From Roseimicrobium sp. ORNL1 (GTDB lineage Bacteria > Verrucomicrobiota > Verrucomicrobiia > Verrucomicrobiales > Verrucomicrobiaceae), in contig NZ_CP049143.1 of the NCBI RefSeq assembly GCF_011044495.1, positions 3,968,001 through 4,032,000 on the forward strand: 64,000 bases of DNA, read 5' to 3'. Below the pieces are notes generated by a model that ran no database searches, was not told the origin of the DNA, and worked only from the letters and a program-made list of their open reading frames with translations. Positions within the stretch are counted from its first letter, which is position 1, and every line of letters starts with the position of its first letter. Of the stretch, positions 1-8,395 are shown in pieces. Made by a program: the position numbers and the translations under genes.

Positions 1-131
1 GCGGCTACAACCATATCAGGCAACTGGCGGCACTATGTCAGCGCCAGCACTGGGCCATGGCAGATGCACAGGAAGGCGAGGACATCGATCTCGATGATCC
101 CGTGAAGTGGTACGAGGAACGCATGGAGTGA
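1..131 (+). CDS. C-terminal end of an unidentified protein (truncated by window start)
   Basis: The frame that begins at base 3 stays open to a TGA at 129-131 and gives 42 residues, starting GYNHIRQLAA and ending in DPVKWYEERME. The tail is strongly acidic (EGEDIDLDD) and then turns amphipathic. I do not recognise the family. The start lies outside the window. Frame 1 hits a stop at 103-105, so this frame is the better candidate, but a 42-codon fragment is weak support. Confidence 0.45.
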   Translation, partial: GYNHIRQLAALCQRQHWAMADAQEGEDIDLDDPVKWYEERME

Positions 132-193
132 CGCACCGCCACTTCTCCTCTCACGGACGATTCATGGAACGAACAAACCCCACTGTTATCTCC

Positions 194-409
194 ATGAGAA
201 TCTTCGTCTACATCCTCGGATACCTCCTCCTCATTGGTGGCCTCGCTTGGGGCGCTTTGGTGATTGGCGTGCCGCTGCTGTATGTGCAGATCGCCAGCGT
301 CATCTTCCTGGGTCTCGGCCTTATCGGCGCTGCCACCCGTACGCGCACTGCCCATGTGGTGACCAGCCCGCCTGCCACGACGGTGGTGGAGGACAGGAAT
401 ACGCTGTAG
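194..409 (+). CDS. small membrane protein, two predicted membrane segments
   Basis: The ATG at 194 gives 71 residues. It opens MRIFVYILGYLLLIGG, continues with a second hydrophobic stretch (about residues 20-46, rich in Val, Leu, Ile and Gly), and ends in a short polar tail with TTVVEDRNTL. The reading frame stays open back to 107, but those codons would overlap the preceding gene and encode a His/Arg-rich stretch that looks non-coding, so I chose 194. An ATG at 164 is the alternative. No family is recognised. It probably sits in the inner membrane as a small hairpin protein. It starts 62 bases after the preceding stop and may share its transcript. Confidence 0.6.
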   Translation: MRIFVYILGYLLLIGGLAWGALVIGVPLLYVQIASVIFLGLGLIGAATRTRTAHVVTSPPATTVVEDRNTL

Positions 410-430
410 CGCCGACACCACGAAGTGGTT

Positions 431-1774
431 TCACGGCGTCGTCACGGCTGGCTTCAGCAGATGCGCGGGCTCCACGCCTGCGGTTGCACTGAAGAGGTCC
501 ACCTTGTCATTGGGTGGCTCGTCAAAGACAACGCCATCGCGGGTCTCCACGATGTAAGGTTTGCCATGGGCCAAGGCAAAGATCACTACGACGGTGCCGT
601 CTGAAGCTTTGATCTCCGCCCGCAGTACCGGCCTGTTCCGCGAGGGTGGTGTACCCGGCGGCAAGGGCGCTACCAGTGTGACGTCACACTCCCCCGGCGC
701 GAGGGCTTTGGAAAAACCATCGTCCACCGTTCCCACCTGACCATCGGGCAGCCTCCCCGTGCTGCGCGCCCGGCCGTCGGGTATGGCGAAGAGCATCTCA
801 TTCTCAAAGACACCACTCTGGAAGAGCACGCGGAACACATCATTGGAGGTCTTCCCTTCGGGATATCTACCCTCGTTCCCAACGGCGTGGATGAAGAGCA
901 TTGTATTGATGCTCGCGAGTTGCTCCTGCACCTTTCTAGCCACCGCGAGCGCCTCTTCACGGCTGAGGCCCGCACCTGTGGGTGACGACACCACCGCTGC
1001 TGCCGGTACCGCTACTGGAGCCTGATCCATGCGTTGCTTAGCCTCTACCGGTACTTCCACTTTGGTCGTCCCGATGTCTGAGAACTTCGCGGTGATATTG
1101 AATCCCCGCGTCACTCCACCTTCCTCAAAGCGCTGCTGCATTTCCATCAACACCGGAAATCCCTGCTCGATGCGAATGCGGACGTTCACCTTCGCGGGAG
1201 TGACGACACCCTTCTTCTTGTCCAGGCCGAGGGCCTTCATCACCTCCTCGGGAGTTAGCTCCGCGGTGTAGAAGTCCCCCTCCATCTTAAAAGAGGTGAT
1301 CGCACGCGCCATTGCCAATGCCATCTCGGCGGGAAGTTTCTTGCTGGTGAGCATGGTGAGTTCCCTCCGCATCGGCCGTGGACGGTCACTCTTCTTCTCC
1401 CGGTCATTCTCTTCCTGAATCAATTCTGCCACGGTCTTCCAGCCGTTTGGCATCTTGATGAGCCCCTTGCGCTTCTTGAACGCAATGTCGTAGGTACCAT
1501 TGGGTGATGTTTGCGTGAGCAATGTCCATCCGTCGCGCTCTGCCTTGCCCGAGATGTCCCCCACCCCCTGTGGCATTGCAGGCACGATCTCGGTGCGCCA
1601 CTGGAACGTCGCATTGGAAGCGTCCGCAAGCCGGGCAAACGCGGCCTGCACTTCGGCACTGGCATCCTCCGCCCAAGCCAGTTGGCTCCCAGCCAGGAGG
1701 CACGTGATGCTACCGACGATTACCAGCCTGCTGGGCATCACGCACCGGGCAAATAACCACGGAAATCTTTTCAT
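431..1774 (-). CDS. exported protein of unknown function
   Basis: 447 residues. The N-terminus is a typical signal peptide: basic MKRFPWLFARC, then a hydrophobic core ending ITCLLAGSQLAWA, with likely cleavage after AWA near residue 35. An in-frame ATG at residue 13 could be the true start. The mature part is soluble and has two halves: residues 40-250 with many charged segments (KKRKG, EENDREKK, TPEEVMKALGLDKKKG), and about 270-447, where a helix (SREEALAVARKVQEQLASIN) leads into a stretch with GNEGRYPEGKTSNDVFRVLF that resembles type II secretion pilin-like G/H domains of Planctomycetes and Verrucomicrobia. I do not assign a function. It is convergent with the small membrane gene upstream in the window. 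Confidence 0.75.
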   Translation of the reverse strand: MKRFPWLFARCVMPSRLVIVGSITCLLAGSQLAWAEDASAEVQAAFARLADASNATFQWRTEIVPAMPQGVGDISGKAERDGWTLLTQTSPNGTYDIAFKKRKGLIKMPNGWKTVAELIQEENDREKKSDRPRPMRRELTMLTSKKLPAEMALAMARAITSFKMEGDFYTAELTPEEVMKALGLDKKKGVVTPAKVNVRIRIEQGFPVLMEMQQRFEEGGVTRGFNITAKFSDIGTTKVEVPVEAKQRMDQAPVAVPAAAVVSSPTGAGLSREEALAVARKVQEQLASINTMLFIHAVGNEGRYPEGKTSNDVFRVLFQSGVFENEMLFAIPDGRARSTGRLPDGQVGTVDDGFSKALAPGECDVTLVAPLPPGTPPSRNRPVLRAEIKASDGTVVVIFALAHGKPYIVETRDGVVFDEPPNDKVDLFSATAGVEPAHLLKPAVTTP

Positions 1775-2084
1775 AAGGCCATCCCTTTCGTTGCCGGAGA
1801 CCCGGCGGTTGGAATTCGAAAATCAATCAACAAGCAGACGCTCGGCAGGGCCCGAGGACGAGGGGTAAAGGCCTTTTGTTCAGCAGAATAGCAGAACGCC
1901 AATTTCCGGGCAAGGATGCTGACGGGCGTTTCCTCTTCGAGTCTGTGGTCGGGACGCCTACTGGGCATCTCCGTCATCCGCCGTAGCTTGTATCCCAGCC
2001 AGCCCTTCGCCTTGCCGGATTCATTTCAACCATTTTCCAAAGACCAGGCCGTTTCCGGCCCGCGATCCCTAGGTGGAGGGTGTC
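1775..2084. other. intergenic region without a supported gene
   Basis: This 310-base gap separates divergently transcribed genes, so it should hold both promoters. Open frames here (a 68-codon one on the minus strand, 1771-1977) have no recognisable product. A short inverted repeat, GGCC-GTTTCC-GGCC, lies near 2048-2061, just before the ribosome binding site of the next gene. I see no RNA gene. Confidence 0.5.
2071..2079 (+). promoter_or_regulatory. ribosome binding site that sets the start at 2085
   Basis: AGGTGGAGG lies 5 bases before the ATG at 2085. A longer reading from a GTG at 2073 would start inside this purine-rich site, so the site decides for 2085. It is a strong Shine-Dalgarno sequence in a genome where most starts show none. 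Confidence 0.6.
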
Positions 2085-2333
2085 ATGCATGAGAAATCAG
2101 CCACCGTTTACGTGCTCGAGATCTGCAGGAGTCGAGGCAGGCAGTTCAGCCTGAGGGACATCGTCTCTCGCATCCACGAGCTGCATCCCGAGCTCACCGA
2201 GGATTTTCCCAATGTCTGGGGAGAACTCGTCCGACGGAAGAAAGTGCGCATCTGCCACGCGGGCGAGACGCTTCTATATGAAGTGGTGATGACCAGTCAT
2301 GGCCATCACCACCCTCAACACAAACATCATTAG
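2085..2333 (+). CDS. small protein, possible winged-helix fold, His-rich tail
   Basis: 82 residues from the ATG at 2085. The body (TVYVLEICRSRGRQFSLRDI, then HELHPELTEDFPNVWGELVRRKKV) looks like a compact helical or winged-helix-type module: an alpha-rich half, then a basic RRKKVRICH and two beta-like strands ending LLYEVV. The C-terminus is GHHHPQHKHH, a natural histidine cluster that could bind metal. No family is recognised; a small DNA-binding protein is one possibility (inference). It converges on lysA, leaving only 4 bases between the two stop codons. Confidence 0.6.
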   Translation: MHEKSATVYVLEICRSRGRQFSLRDIVSRIHELHPELTEDFPNVWGELVRRKKVRICHAGETLLYEVVMTSHGHHHPQHKHH

Positions 2334-2337
2334 CGGA

Positions 2338-3624
2338 TTAGACCGCCACCTTCTCCGAGCACTCCGCCTTCAGCAGGTCTTCCAGCTTTTCACGGCGCGA
2401 AATCATCTGCACCGACCCGTCCTCTTCCAGCCAGAGCTGAGGCGCGCGGCCGATGGAGTTGTAGTTGCTGCTCATCGCGTAGCCATAGGCACCGGCATCG
2501 TGAAGCACGAGCAAGTCGCCTGCTTCAGGCTGCGGAAGGTCGCGGGGCTGCAGGAGTTCCTGGTCGTCTCGCGTGAAGACGTCGCCGCTTTCGCAAAGAG
2601 GACCAGCCACCACGATGGGCACTTCCGGACGCTCGGCGCCATCATGCGGCAGCACGGTGATGCGGTGGTAGGAGCCGTACATCGCGGGACGCACGAGGTC
2701 CACGAAACCGGCATCCACCATCGCAAACGTCGCGCCGGCGCCCTTGGCATTGTCGCGTGTGCGCTTCACATCCGTGACCTGAGCCACGAGGATGCAGGTC
2801 GGCGCCACGTAATAGCGGCCCGGCTCAATCTCCAATCCGATGGGGCGTCCTTCGGCTGCGACGAGACGCTCACGGCAATCGGCAAAGAGCTTCTTCAAGC
2901 GCTCCAGCGGCACCTTCGCGTGCTGGTCGCGATAGTTGTGCGGGATGCCACCGCCGAGGCTCACCGAGCGGAGGTCTGGAAGCTGCGGCAGGAATGAAGC
3001 AAACTCCTCCGCAAGCTGCGTGAGGTTATCCACCAGCTCATCAAACTGCGGACCGCTGCCGATGTGCGCGTGCAGCATGTGGATAGGGAATCCCGCCGCC
3101 TGTGCCGCCTTGTTGATTTCCGCGAAGTCTTCGAACCAGATGCCGTGCTTCGAGCTGGGACCGCCGGTGTCGCATGCGTTCACGTGGCCATGGCCGAAGC
3201 CCGGGTTCACGCGCACGGAGATGCCACCCTTGTAGCCCGCCTTCACGAGGTCTTGAATCTGCCCGGGGCTGCCGATGTTCGGCAACACACCGTGCTTCAG
3301 CACCACGTCGAGCGCGTTGTCGCGGAAGACGTCGCAGGTAAGCGCCACCTGAGCAGGCTCCTGCCCACCTTGGTATCCGGCCGCCAAAGCGCGCAGCACT
3401 TCATTGCCGGACACCGCATCGATCCAGATGCCCGCCTTCTGCATCTCCTGCAGGATCTTCGTGGCCGGGCATGCCTTCATGGCAAAGCGCGCCTGCACAC
3501 CGGGGCTGTCGGTGATGAATTTGATGTCGGCGATGCGCTGGCGCAGGGTCGCGGCGTCATACAGCCAGAAGGGCGTGCCTGCCGTCTGGGCAAGCTTGCG
3601 AAGGAGCTCAGGATTCAGTGTCAT
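2338..3624 (-). CDS. lysA: diaminopimelate decarboxylase
   Basis: 428 residues, the usual length for this PLP enzyme, which decarboxylates meso-diaminopimelate to lysine in the cytoplasm. Family landmarks are all present: the Schiff-base lysine in RFAMKAC (Lys50), HAHIGSG in the barrel, the GGGIPHNY glycine loop, EPGRYYV for phosphate binding, CESGDVF with the catalytic cysteine contributed across the dimer, and DAGAYGYAMSSNYNS near the end. The start MTLNPELLRKL fits the family. Closely related carboxynorspermidine or ornithine decarboxylases share the fold, but the CESGDVF and GAYGYAMSS signatures favour LysA. It is monocistronic, convergent with the small gene at 2085-2333. Downstream in the window lies an inverted-repeat element. 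Confidence 0.9.
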   Translation of the reverse strand: MTLNPELLRKLAQTAGTPFWLYDAATLRQRIADIKFITDSPGVQARFAMKACPATKILQEMQKAGIWIDAVSGNEVLRALAAGYQGGQEPAQVALTCDVFRDNALDVVLKHGVLPNIGSPGQIQDLVKAGYKGGISVRVNPGFGHGHVNACDTGGPSSKHGIWFEDFAEINKAAQAAGFPIHMLHAHIGSGPQFDELVDNLTQLAEEFASFLPQLPDLRSVSLGGGIPHNYRDQHAKVPLERLKKLFADCRERLVAAEGRPIGLEIEPGRYYVAPTCILVAQVTDVKRTRDNAKGAGATFAMVDAGFVDLVRPAMYGSYHRITVLPHDGAERPEVPIVVAGPLCESGDVFTRDDQELLQPRDLPQPEAGDLLVLHDAGAYGYAMSSNYNSIGRAPQLWLEEDGSVQMISRREKLEDLLKAECSEKVAV

Positions 3625-3718
3625 GGAAAGCGAAAGGCGGCCTGTGAGTTAAGCCGGGCTGGGAGGTCGTGCAAGTGTGGGGTGATGGTCGGTGCTGTGG
3701 GGTTAATCCGGAAAGGGT

Positions 3719-3894
3719 AGCCGCAAAAAGACGCAAAAGGCACAAAGGGTTGAGCTGTTGGGTTACATGACACTCACAGTCATTCGCAGCCTCGTGAGAC
3801 CAGTCACTTCTCGATATCCAACTTTCAAAGTCCACGGCGCGTCGCCTCACCACTGAAGAATCCTTTTTGAGCCTTTTGCGTCTTTTTGCGGCTA
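3719..3894. repeat. 176 bp element bounded by 24 bp perfect inverted repeats
   Basis: The left arm at 3718-3741 reads TAGCCGCAAAAAGACGCAAA then AGGC. The right arm at 3871-3894 is its exact reverse complement. Similarity continues with mismatches on both sides of the arms (CACAAAGGG against CTCAAAAAGG inward, AAGGG against AAGGATT outward). The roughly 130 bases between carry no convincing gene. The size and terminal inverted repeats fit a miniature inverted-repeat element or a long cruciform, but I see no clear target-site duplication. It separates lysA from the GT4 gene; both are on the minus strand. Confidence 0.75.
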
Positions 3895-3907
3895 ATCCTT
3901 CAGTTGG

Positions 3908-5227
3908 TCACACCGGTTGAGCCACCTTCGCTGCCGACGTCGCCACCTCCTGCAGCACTTTCTCGAAGTTCTCCGCCATCTTCGCAGAGGAGAAGTGCGC
4001 GCGGGCATTCACCTTCGCGGTGGCTGCCATCTGGTGACGGCGGGCGTCGTCCTTCAGCAACTCCTCCAAAGCAGTGGCCAGCGCCTGCGGATCATCGGGA
4101 TCACAAATCACGCCGCCCTGGGTGACTTCAAGGATTTCCGGAAAAGCGCCATGGCGCGGCTGCACCACGGGGACGCCCACGCCCTGCGCTTCGGCAATGT
4201 ACAGGCCGAAGGCCTCGCCGTAGGTGGCAGGTACGGACAGGACCGAGAGCTCGTGGAGGAACTGGACCTTGTGCTCAAAGCTCAGGTTCGGCTCCCAAGT
4301 CACACGGTTCTCAAACCCGGCGGCGCGAATCTTCTTCTGCAACTCGGCGATGTACTTGTCATCTGCCTCGGTCTTCGTGCCAGCGATGCGCAGGCGGGCA
4401 CCGGGGACAGATTTTTTCTTCGCAAGCAGGATGAAGGCATCCACCAGCGTGGTGAGACCCTTCCCATGAATCATCCGCGCGAGGTAGCCGATGGTCGGGC
4501 TTGGCGGCTCCTGCGTGGAGCGGATGGGCAGGAAGGTCTCGAAGTTGATGCCATTCGGCACCACGGCCATGGCCTCGGGTCCCACAGCGAGCTTCTTGCT
4601 CATCACCTCCGCGTAGAACTTGCTCGGCGAGATGAACTTCGTCACGTACTTTGCGTTCTCCTGCAGCAGCGCCCACGCCTGGCTGCGGTAGGGCTCGATC
4701 AAGGTATCCACGAACGCATCCTCTCCCTGCAACGCGCAGACGATGGGCTTCCCGGTACGGCGGGCAATGGCCGGCGCCAGGCCGATGAGGAGCGCATTGG
4801 AAAGGCAGATGACATCCGCGTTCGCACTCTCGCAGATCCAGTCCACGAGTTCATTCCACACGGGCCACTGCTTCCCTTTCTCACCCTCCAGGCTGCCCAC
4901 GGTCATCTCACCCAGGTCGCGGGCGCTGGTCATGCCCAGCTTCGTGGAAGCCCAGCGCAGGATGGACTCGGAGTTTACCCAGCGATGCACAAACTTCGGC
5001 AGCTTGTGGAAGAAGGAAAACTTGTGCTGCAGGTACAATCCCACCCCGCCCACACGCACCGCCTGCTCCGGATTGGCCTCATCCGCATCCGTCACCAGCG
5101 GGAGATAGAGCGGGAGCAGCAGAGCATCATGCCCGCGCGCTCGCAGCGCCTTGATGAGGGCATTGTCGCGCAGGCAGCTTCCGCAGTGGAAGGAGCCGGT
5201 GCCGGGAGTCAGTTGAAGGACGCGCAT
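3908..5227 (-). CDS. GT4-family glycosyltransferase
   Basis: 439 residues, GT-B fold. The N-terminus MRVLQLTPGTGSFHCGSCLRDN is the nucleotide-independent acceptor half; the Cys-x-x-Cys in FHCGSCLRDN marks a subfamily I associate with Planctomycetes and Verrucomicrobia. The C-terminal half has IGYLARMIHGKGLTTLVDAF (glycosyl transferase group 1 start), ending with GEAFGLYIAEAQGVGVPVV, which carries the E-x7-E motif that binds the sugar nucleotide. It should transfer a sugar from a nucleotide donor onto an envelope glycan or lipid; the acceptor cannot be told. It runs as a single gene on the minus strand, and no other glycan genes are adjacent. Confidence 0.85.
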   Translation of the reverse strand: MRVLQLTPGTGSFHCGSCLRDNALIKALRARGHDALLLPLYLPLVTDADEANPEQAVRVGGVGLYLQHKFSFFHKLPKFVHRWVNSESILRWASTKLGMTSARDLGEMTVGSLEGEKGKQWPVWNELVDWICESANADVICLSNALLIGLAPAIARRTGKPIVCALQGEDAFVDTLIEPYRSQAWALLQENAKYVTKFISPSKFYAEVMSKKLAVGPEAMAVVPNGINFETFLPIRSTQEPPSPTIGYLARMIHGKGLTTLVDAFILLAKKKSVPGARLRIAGTKTEADDKYIAELQKKIRAAGFENRVTWEPNLSFEHKVQFLHELSVLSVPATYGEAFGLYIAEAQGVGVPVVQPRHGAFPEILEVTQGGVICDPDDPQALATALEELLKDDARRHQMAATAKVNARAHFSSAKMAENFEKVLQEVATSAAKVAQPV

Positions 5228-5376
5228 GGGAGATCGAGGACAGACAGCGTAAGGTGACTACAAGGAGGAAAAGGAAGGCACTAATGGGCACACACGAAGC
5301 CTTTGGCAACAGAACGTGAAGAAGAAGAACGCAGCAAAATGCGCTCCCTTCTCTTCTGCTTGATACGTGTGCAAAA

Positions 5377-5411
5377 GAAAAAGCCGGAGGGAAATCCCAT
5401 CCGGCTTTTTC
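5377..5411 (-). terminator. rho-independent terminator after rplS
   Basis: GAAAAAGCCGGA (5377-5388) pairs exactly with TCCGGCTTTTTC (5400-5411), and the loop GGGAAATCCCA can itself close through GGG/CCC. On the minus strand it ends in a T run, 21 bases past the rplS stop. The symmetric A/T flanks mean it could act in both directions. Confidence 0.9.
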
Positions 5412-5431
5412 GAAAAGTTGACTGCAGAGGC

Positions 5432-5803
5432 TTAGGCCTGGTCGTCCTGACGGTCGTCGAGAAGCTTCACGAGCGTAGCTTCCTTGCCCTGGCGCTTGCG
5501 CAGGTAGTGGAGCTTCGCACGACGGACCTTGCCGCGCTTCACGATTTCGATCTTGGAGATACGGGGGGTGTGCAGGGGGAACACGCGCTCCACGCCTTCG
5601 CCGTAGGAGATCTTGCGAACGGTGAAAGCGGCATTCAGGTTGTTGCCGTTGCGGCGGGCCAGCACGATGCCTGCAAAGACCTGCACGCGCTCCTTGTCAC
5701 CTTCCACCACGCGGGTGTGAACCTTGACGGTGTCGCCAGGGCCGAAGTCAGGGATGTTCGACTTCTTCTGCTCGTCCTGGATTTTGCTGATGATAGGGTT
5801 CAT
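5432..5803 (-). CDS. rplS: 50S ribosomal protein L19
   Basis: 123 residues from the ATG at 5803. The frame is open 13 codons further upstream, but [20 protein letters not shown] is the family start. L19 sits at the 30S-50S interface. Family landmarks: [73 protein letters not shown]. The C-terminus has a short acidic tail (DDRQDDQA). In many bacteria rplS follows trmD and rimM; here it stands alone with its own terminator. The 231 bases upstream (5804-6034) hold no other gene and may include a leader. Confidence 0.97.
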   Translation of the reverse strand: MNPIISKIQDEQKKSNIPDFGPGDTVKVHTRVVEGDKERVQVFAGIVLARRNGNNLNAAFTVRKISYGEGVERVFPLHTPRISKIEIVKRGKVRRAKLHYLRKRQGKEATLVKLLDDRQDDQA

Positions 5804-6034
5804 GGCTCGGGTGCGGTGTCGGAAAGAATATTGCCCCCGCAAGACGGGGAAAGGGGGCGAGATAGTGGCAGAGAATGCAGTCCGTGCAAATGATTTGTTT
5901 TGGAAAGGCGAAGGGAATTTTATCCCGCCCGAAGACTGACGGCTTCCCTGCCCTTCCTCGGAAGGCTACACCAAGGGAGTGAAAAATACCACCGCGGGAT
6001 TCTACCCTTCCCGGCAAGAACCCCTGATTTTCAA

Positions 6035-6412
6035 CTACTTGGCAGGCAACCGCTGTCCGGTAATCCGCCGCTTCTGGTCGAAGTCCAGGACCTCGAACGT
6101 CATGTAGTCCGGGCTGAAGGTCATCACCGCACGTTCCCCGCCCTTCCGATTCAGGTCCACCACGTGGATGTCCTTGATCGTGAACTTCGCGGTGAAGTTC
6201 GGGTGGCGGAAGGTTCCGTCGGGCATGAAGACGCACTCCCGGTCCGGGATGCCGGCAGAGACGTTCCGCCACGACCATTTGTTCGTGAGTAGCAACTGGC
6301 GGAAATCCGCCTCGGTGCTGACCTTCTGGGGTGCCTTGGGCGGCAGCTCCGCGTGCAACCCCACGGCACACACAGAGAACAGGGCGAGGGCGAGGACAAT
6401 GAGGTGCTTCAT
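6035..6412 (-). CDS. small exported protein, lipocalin-like size, function unknown
   Basis: 125 residues starting at the ATG at 6412 (MKHLIVLALALFSVCAVGLHA, a clear signal peptide cleaved near LHA). An upstream extension in the frame is not credible because it lacks such a peptide. The mature part has ADFRQLLLTNKWSW, VFMPDGTFRHPNF, FTIKDIHVVDLN, MTFSPDYMTFEVLDFD and RRITGQRL, an alternating beta pattern like the one seen in small verrucomicrobial periplasmic proteins with a W-x-W...F-x-x-D-G-T-F motif. No enzymatic residues are apparent. The next gene on the same strand starts 226 bases upstream in window coordinates (rplS side), so it is probably transcribed alone. Confidence 0.7.
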   Translation of the reverse strand: MKHLIVLALALFSVCAVGLHAELPPKAPQKVSTEADFRQLLLTNKWSWRNVSAGIPDRECVFMPDGTFRHPNFTAKFTIKDIHVVDLNRKGGERAVMTFSPDYMTFEVLDFDQKRRITGQRLPAK

Positions 6413-6518
6413 AGTCGGGACGACTGGGCGAAAGATGAACTCACCGAGCTTAGAGAAAATCAAAAATCCTGGCGAGCAAATACCAGACCCGAGGACGGTG
6501 ACTTCGCAGAGCCTCACC

Positions 6519-8186
6519 TCACACCGCCTGGTGAATCAGGATCTCGGCCACCCGCATGCCATCCACCGCGGCAGAGATGATGCCTCCCGCATAGCCCGCG
6601 CCTTCGCCTGCCGGCAGGAAGTTTTTCACGCTCACACATTCGCAGGTCTCCGGGTCACGTGGGATGCGCACGGGTGAGGAACTCCGCGTCTCGGCACCCG
6701 TGAGCACAGCATCGGGAAGCGAGAATCCGCGCAGGCCTTTTTCAATGAGCGGCACGGATTGGATCAAGGTCTCGCACACGTAGTCCGGCAGCAGGTCGTG
6801 GAGATTTCCCCAAGTAACGCCCGGCTCGTAGGAGGGCTTCACTTTCCCCTGCCCTGTGCTCGCCTTGCCTTTGATGAAATCCTCCAGGAGCTGGGCGGGC
6901 GCACGGTAGTTTGACCCACCCATGGCAAAGGCCTTCCTCTCCAGCGCTCGCTGGAACTTGATGCCACCCAGCGGGTCATTCGCGGGAAAGTCCTCCGGCT
7001 TCACATCCACCATGAAGCCCGCGTTCGCATTCGACTCGGCGCGAGCGTAGCTGCTCATGCCATTCGTCACCACCATGTCCGGCTCACTCGTGGCTGCGAC
7101 GACCAGACCACCTGGGCACATGCAGAAGCTGTAGGCCGTACGCCCCGTCGCGGCATGCACGGCAAACTTGTACGCCGCCGCGCCCAGCTTCGGGGCGCCT
7201 GCCCACTGGCCAAACTGCGAACGGTCCACCAACCCCTGCGGGTGCTCGATGCGCACGCCCACGGAGAATGGCTTGGCCTCAAAAGGAACCCCCTTCGCAT
7301 GCAGCGCCTCAAACGTATCTCGCGAGCTGTGACCAATAGCGAAGACAAACTTGTCTGCTTCGATGGTCTCACCTGCCGCCGTCACCACGGCACGCATGAC
7401 GCCTTTCTCAAGGACCACGTCCTTCACCCGCGTCTCGAACCGCACTTCGCCACCGAGCGCGATGATTTCCTCACGAATGGTGCGCACTACCTTAATAAGG
7501 CGGTCCGTGCCGATGTGCGGACGGCTCTTCACCAGGATGTCCTCCGGCGCTCCGGCCTTCACCAACTCGCGCAGAATCCACGGGATGCGATGCTCACGGT
7601 CGCGGATCTGCGTGTACAGCTTTCCATCTGAGAACGTGCCCGCGCCGCCTTCGCCGAACTGCACATTCGAGTCGGAATTGAAGTCCAGACCACGGCGCCA
7701 GAAGCCGGTGACGTCACGCGCTCGCGGACCGGCGGCCTTGCCACGTTCCAGAAGGATGGGCTTGAATCCCTGTCGCGCCAGCAGCAGACCGCACAGCAGG
7801 CCACACGGCCCCGTGCCCACCACCACCACACGCGGCTTCTTGTGAATGACAGGCGCCGCAGGAGCTGCAGGGGTGCCCTCACTACTCGCAGCCTTCTCCG
7901 GCTCCGGTGCAGGCGGCTCCGGCAGTTCGCGATACGTCTCATCCGGCACGAGCTCCACGCGACCCGGCTTGCCTGCACGCTTCAGCACGCCTTGCTCGCG
8001 GTCCACCTCGACCAGCAGGGTGTAGCAGAAGAGCACCTCATCACGCTTCCGTGCATCCACCGCACGCTGCTTCACTTTGACGCGACGGATGAAGTCGGGC
8101 TTGATGCCCAGGATTTTGGAGAGTGCCCGGCGCAGATCCTTGTCGGAATGATCCACGGGAAGGCGAAGCTGGCTGACTTGAAGCAT
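6519..8186 (-). CDS. FAD-dependent oxidoreductase (COG2509-type)
   Basis: 555 residues from the ATG at 8186 (MLQVSQLRLPVDHSDKDL); the in-frame extension to 8252 looks non-coding. Residues 1-100 form the small N-terminal domain typical of this family, with KILGIKPDFIRRVKVKQRAV. A Pro/Ala linker follows, then the Rossmann motif VVVVGTGPCGLLCGLLLARQ that binds FAD. Further landmarks: GGAGTFSDGKLYTQI, VFAIGHSSRDTFEALHAKGV, FCMCPGGLVVAAT and a C-terminal GEGAGYAGGIISAAVDGMR. The family is described as uncharacterised FAD dehydrogenases, so the substrate is unknown. It is divergent from the VIT/vWA gene, with about 210 bases between starts. Confidence 0.88.
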   Translation of the reverse strand: MLQVSQLRLPVDHSDKDLRRALSKILGIKPDFIRRVKVKQRAVDARKRDEVLFCYTLLVEVDREQGVLKRAGKPGRVELVPDETYRELPEPPAPEPEKAASSEGTPAAPAAPVIHKKPRVVVVGTGPCGLLCGLLLARQGFKPILLERGKAAGPRARDVTGFWRRGLDFNSDSNVQFGEGGAGTFSDGKLYTQIRDREHRIPWILRELVKAGAPEDILVKSRPHIGTDRLIKVVRTIREEIIALGGEVRFETRVKDVVLEKGVMRAVVTAAGETIEADKFVFAIGHSSRDTFEALHAKGVPFEAKPFSVGVRIEHPQGLVDRSQFGQWAGAPKLGAAAYKFAVHAATGRTAYSFCMCPGGLVVAATSEPDMVVTNGMSSYARAESNANAGFMVDVKPEDFPANDPLGGIKFQRALERKAFAMGGSNYRAPAQLLEDFIKGKASTGQGKVKPSYEPGVTWGNLHDLLPDYVCETLIQSVPLIEKGLRGFSLPDAVLTGAETRSSSPVRIPRDPETCECVSVKNFLPAGEGAGYAGGIISAAVDGMRVAEILIHQAV

Positions 8187-8395
8187 GGAGGAGCGGTATG
8201 GGAAGCCTCGCGCAGTTGCCGCGAGGTGGGGTCGTGCTCTTTGGGATAGCACAGATTGGGCCTAGTCCAATGCCAGGGTTGAAAGGCGCTGAGAAAGAAT
8301 CCCTTCACGCCCAATTCACCTCGGTTTCACCCGGGCTTCACAATCGTTTCACGGCCGCTTGGGAGACTGGCCCTGCAAACAACCCGATTCTCCCC

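Noticed and set aside
1771-1977. 68-codon minus-strand frame ahead of the exported protein gene
   Set aside because: Pro/Arg/Leu-rich with no start signal, and it lies where the promoters of two divergent genes must be.
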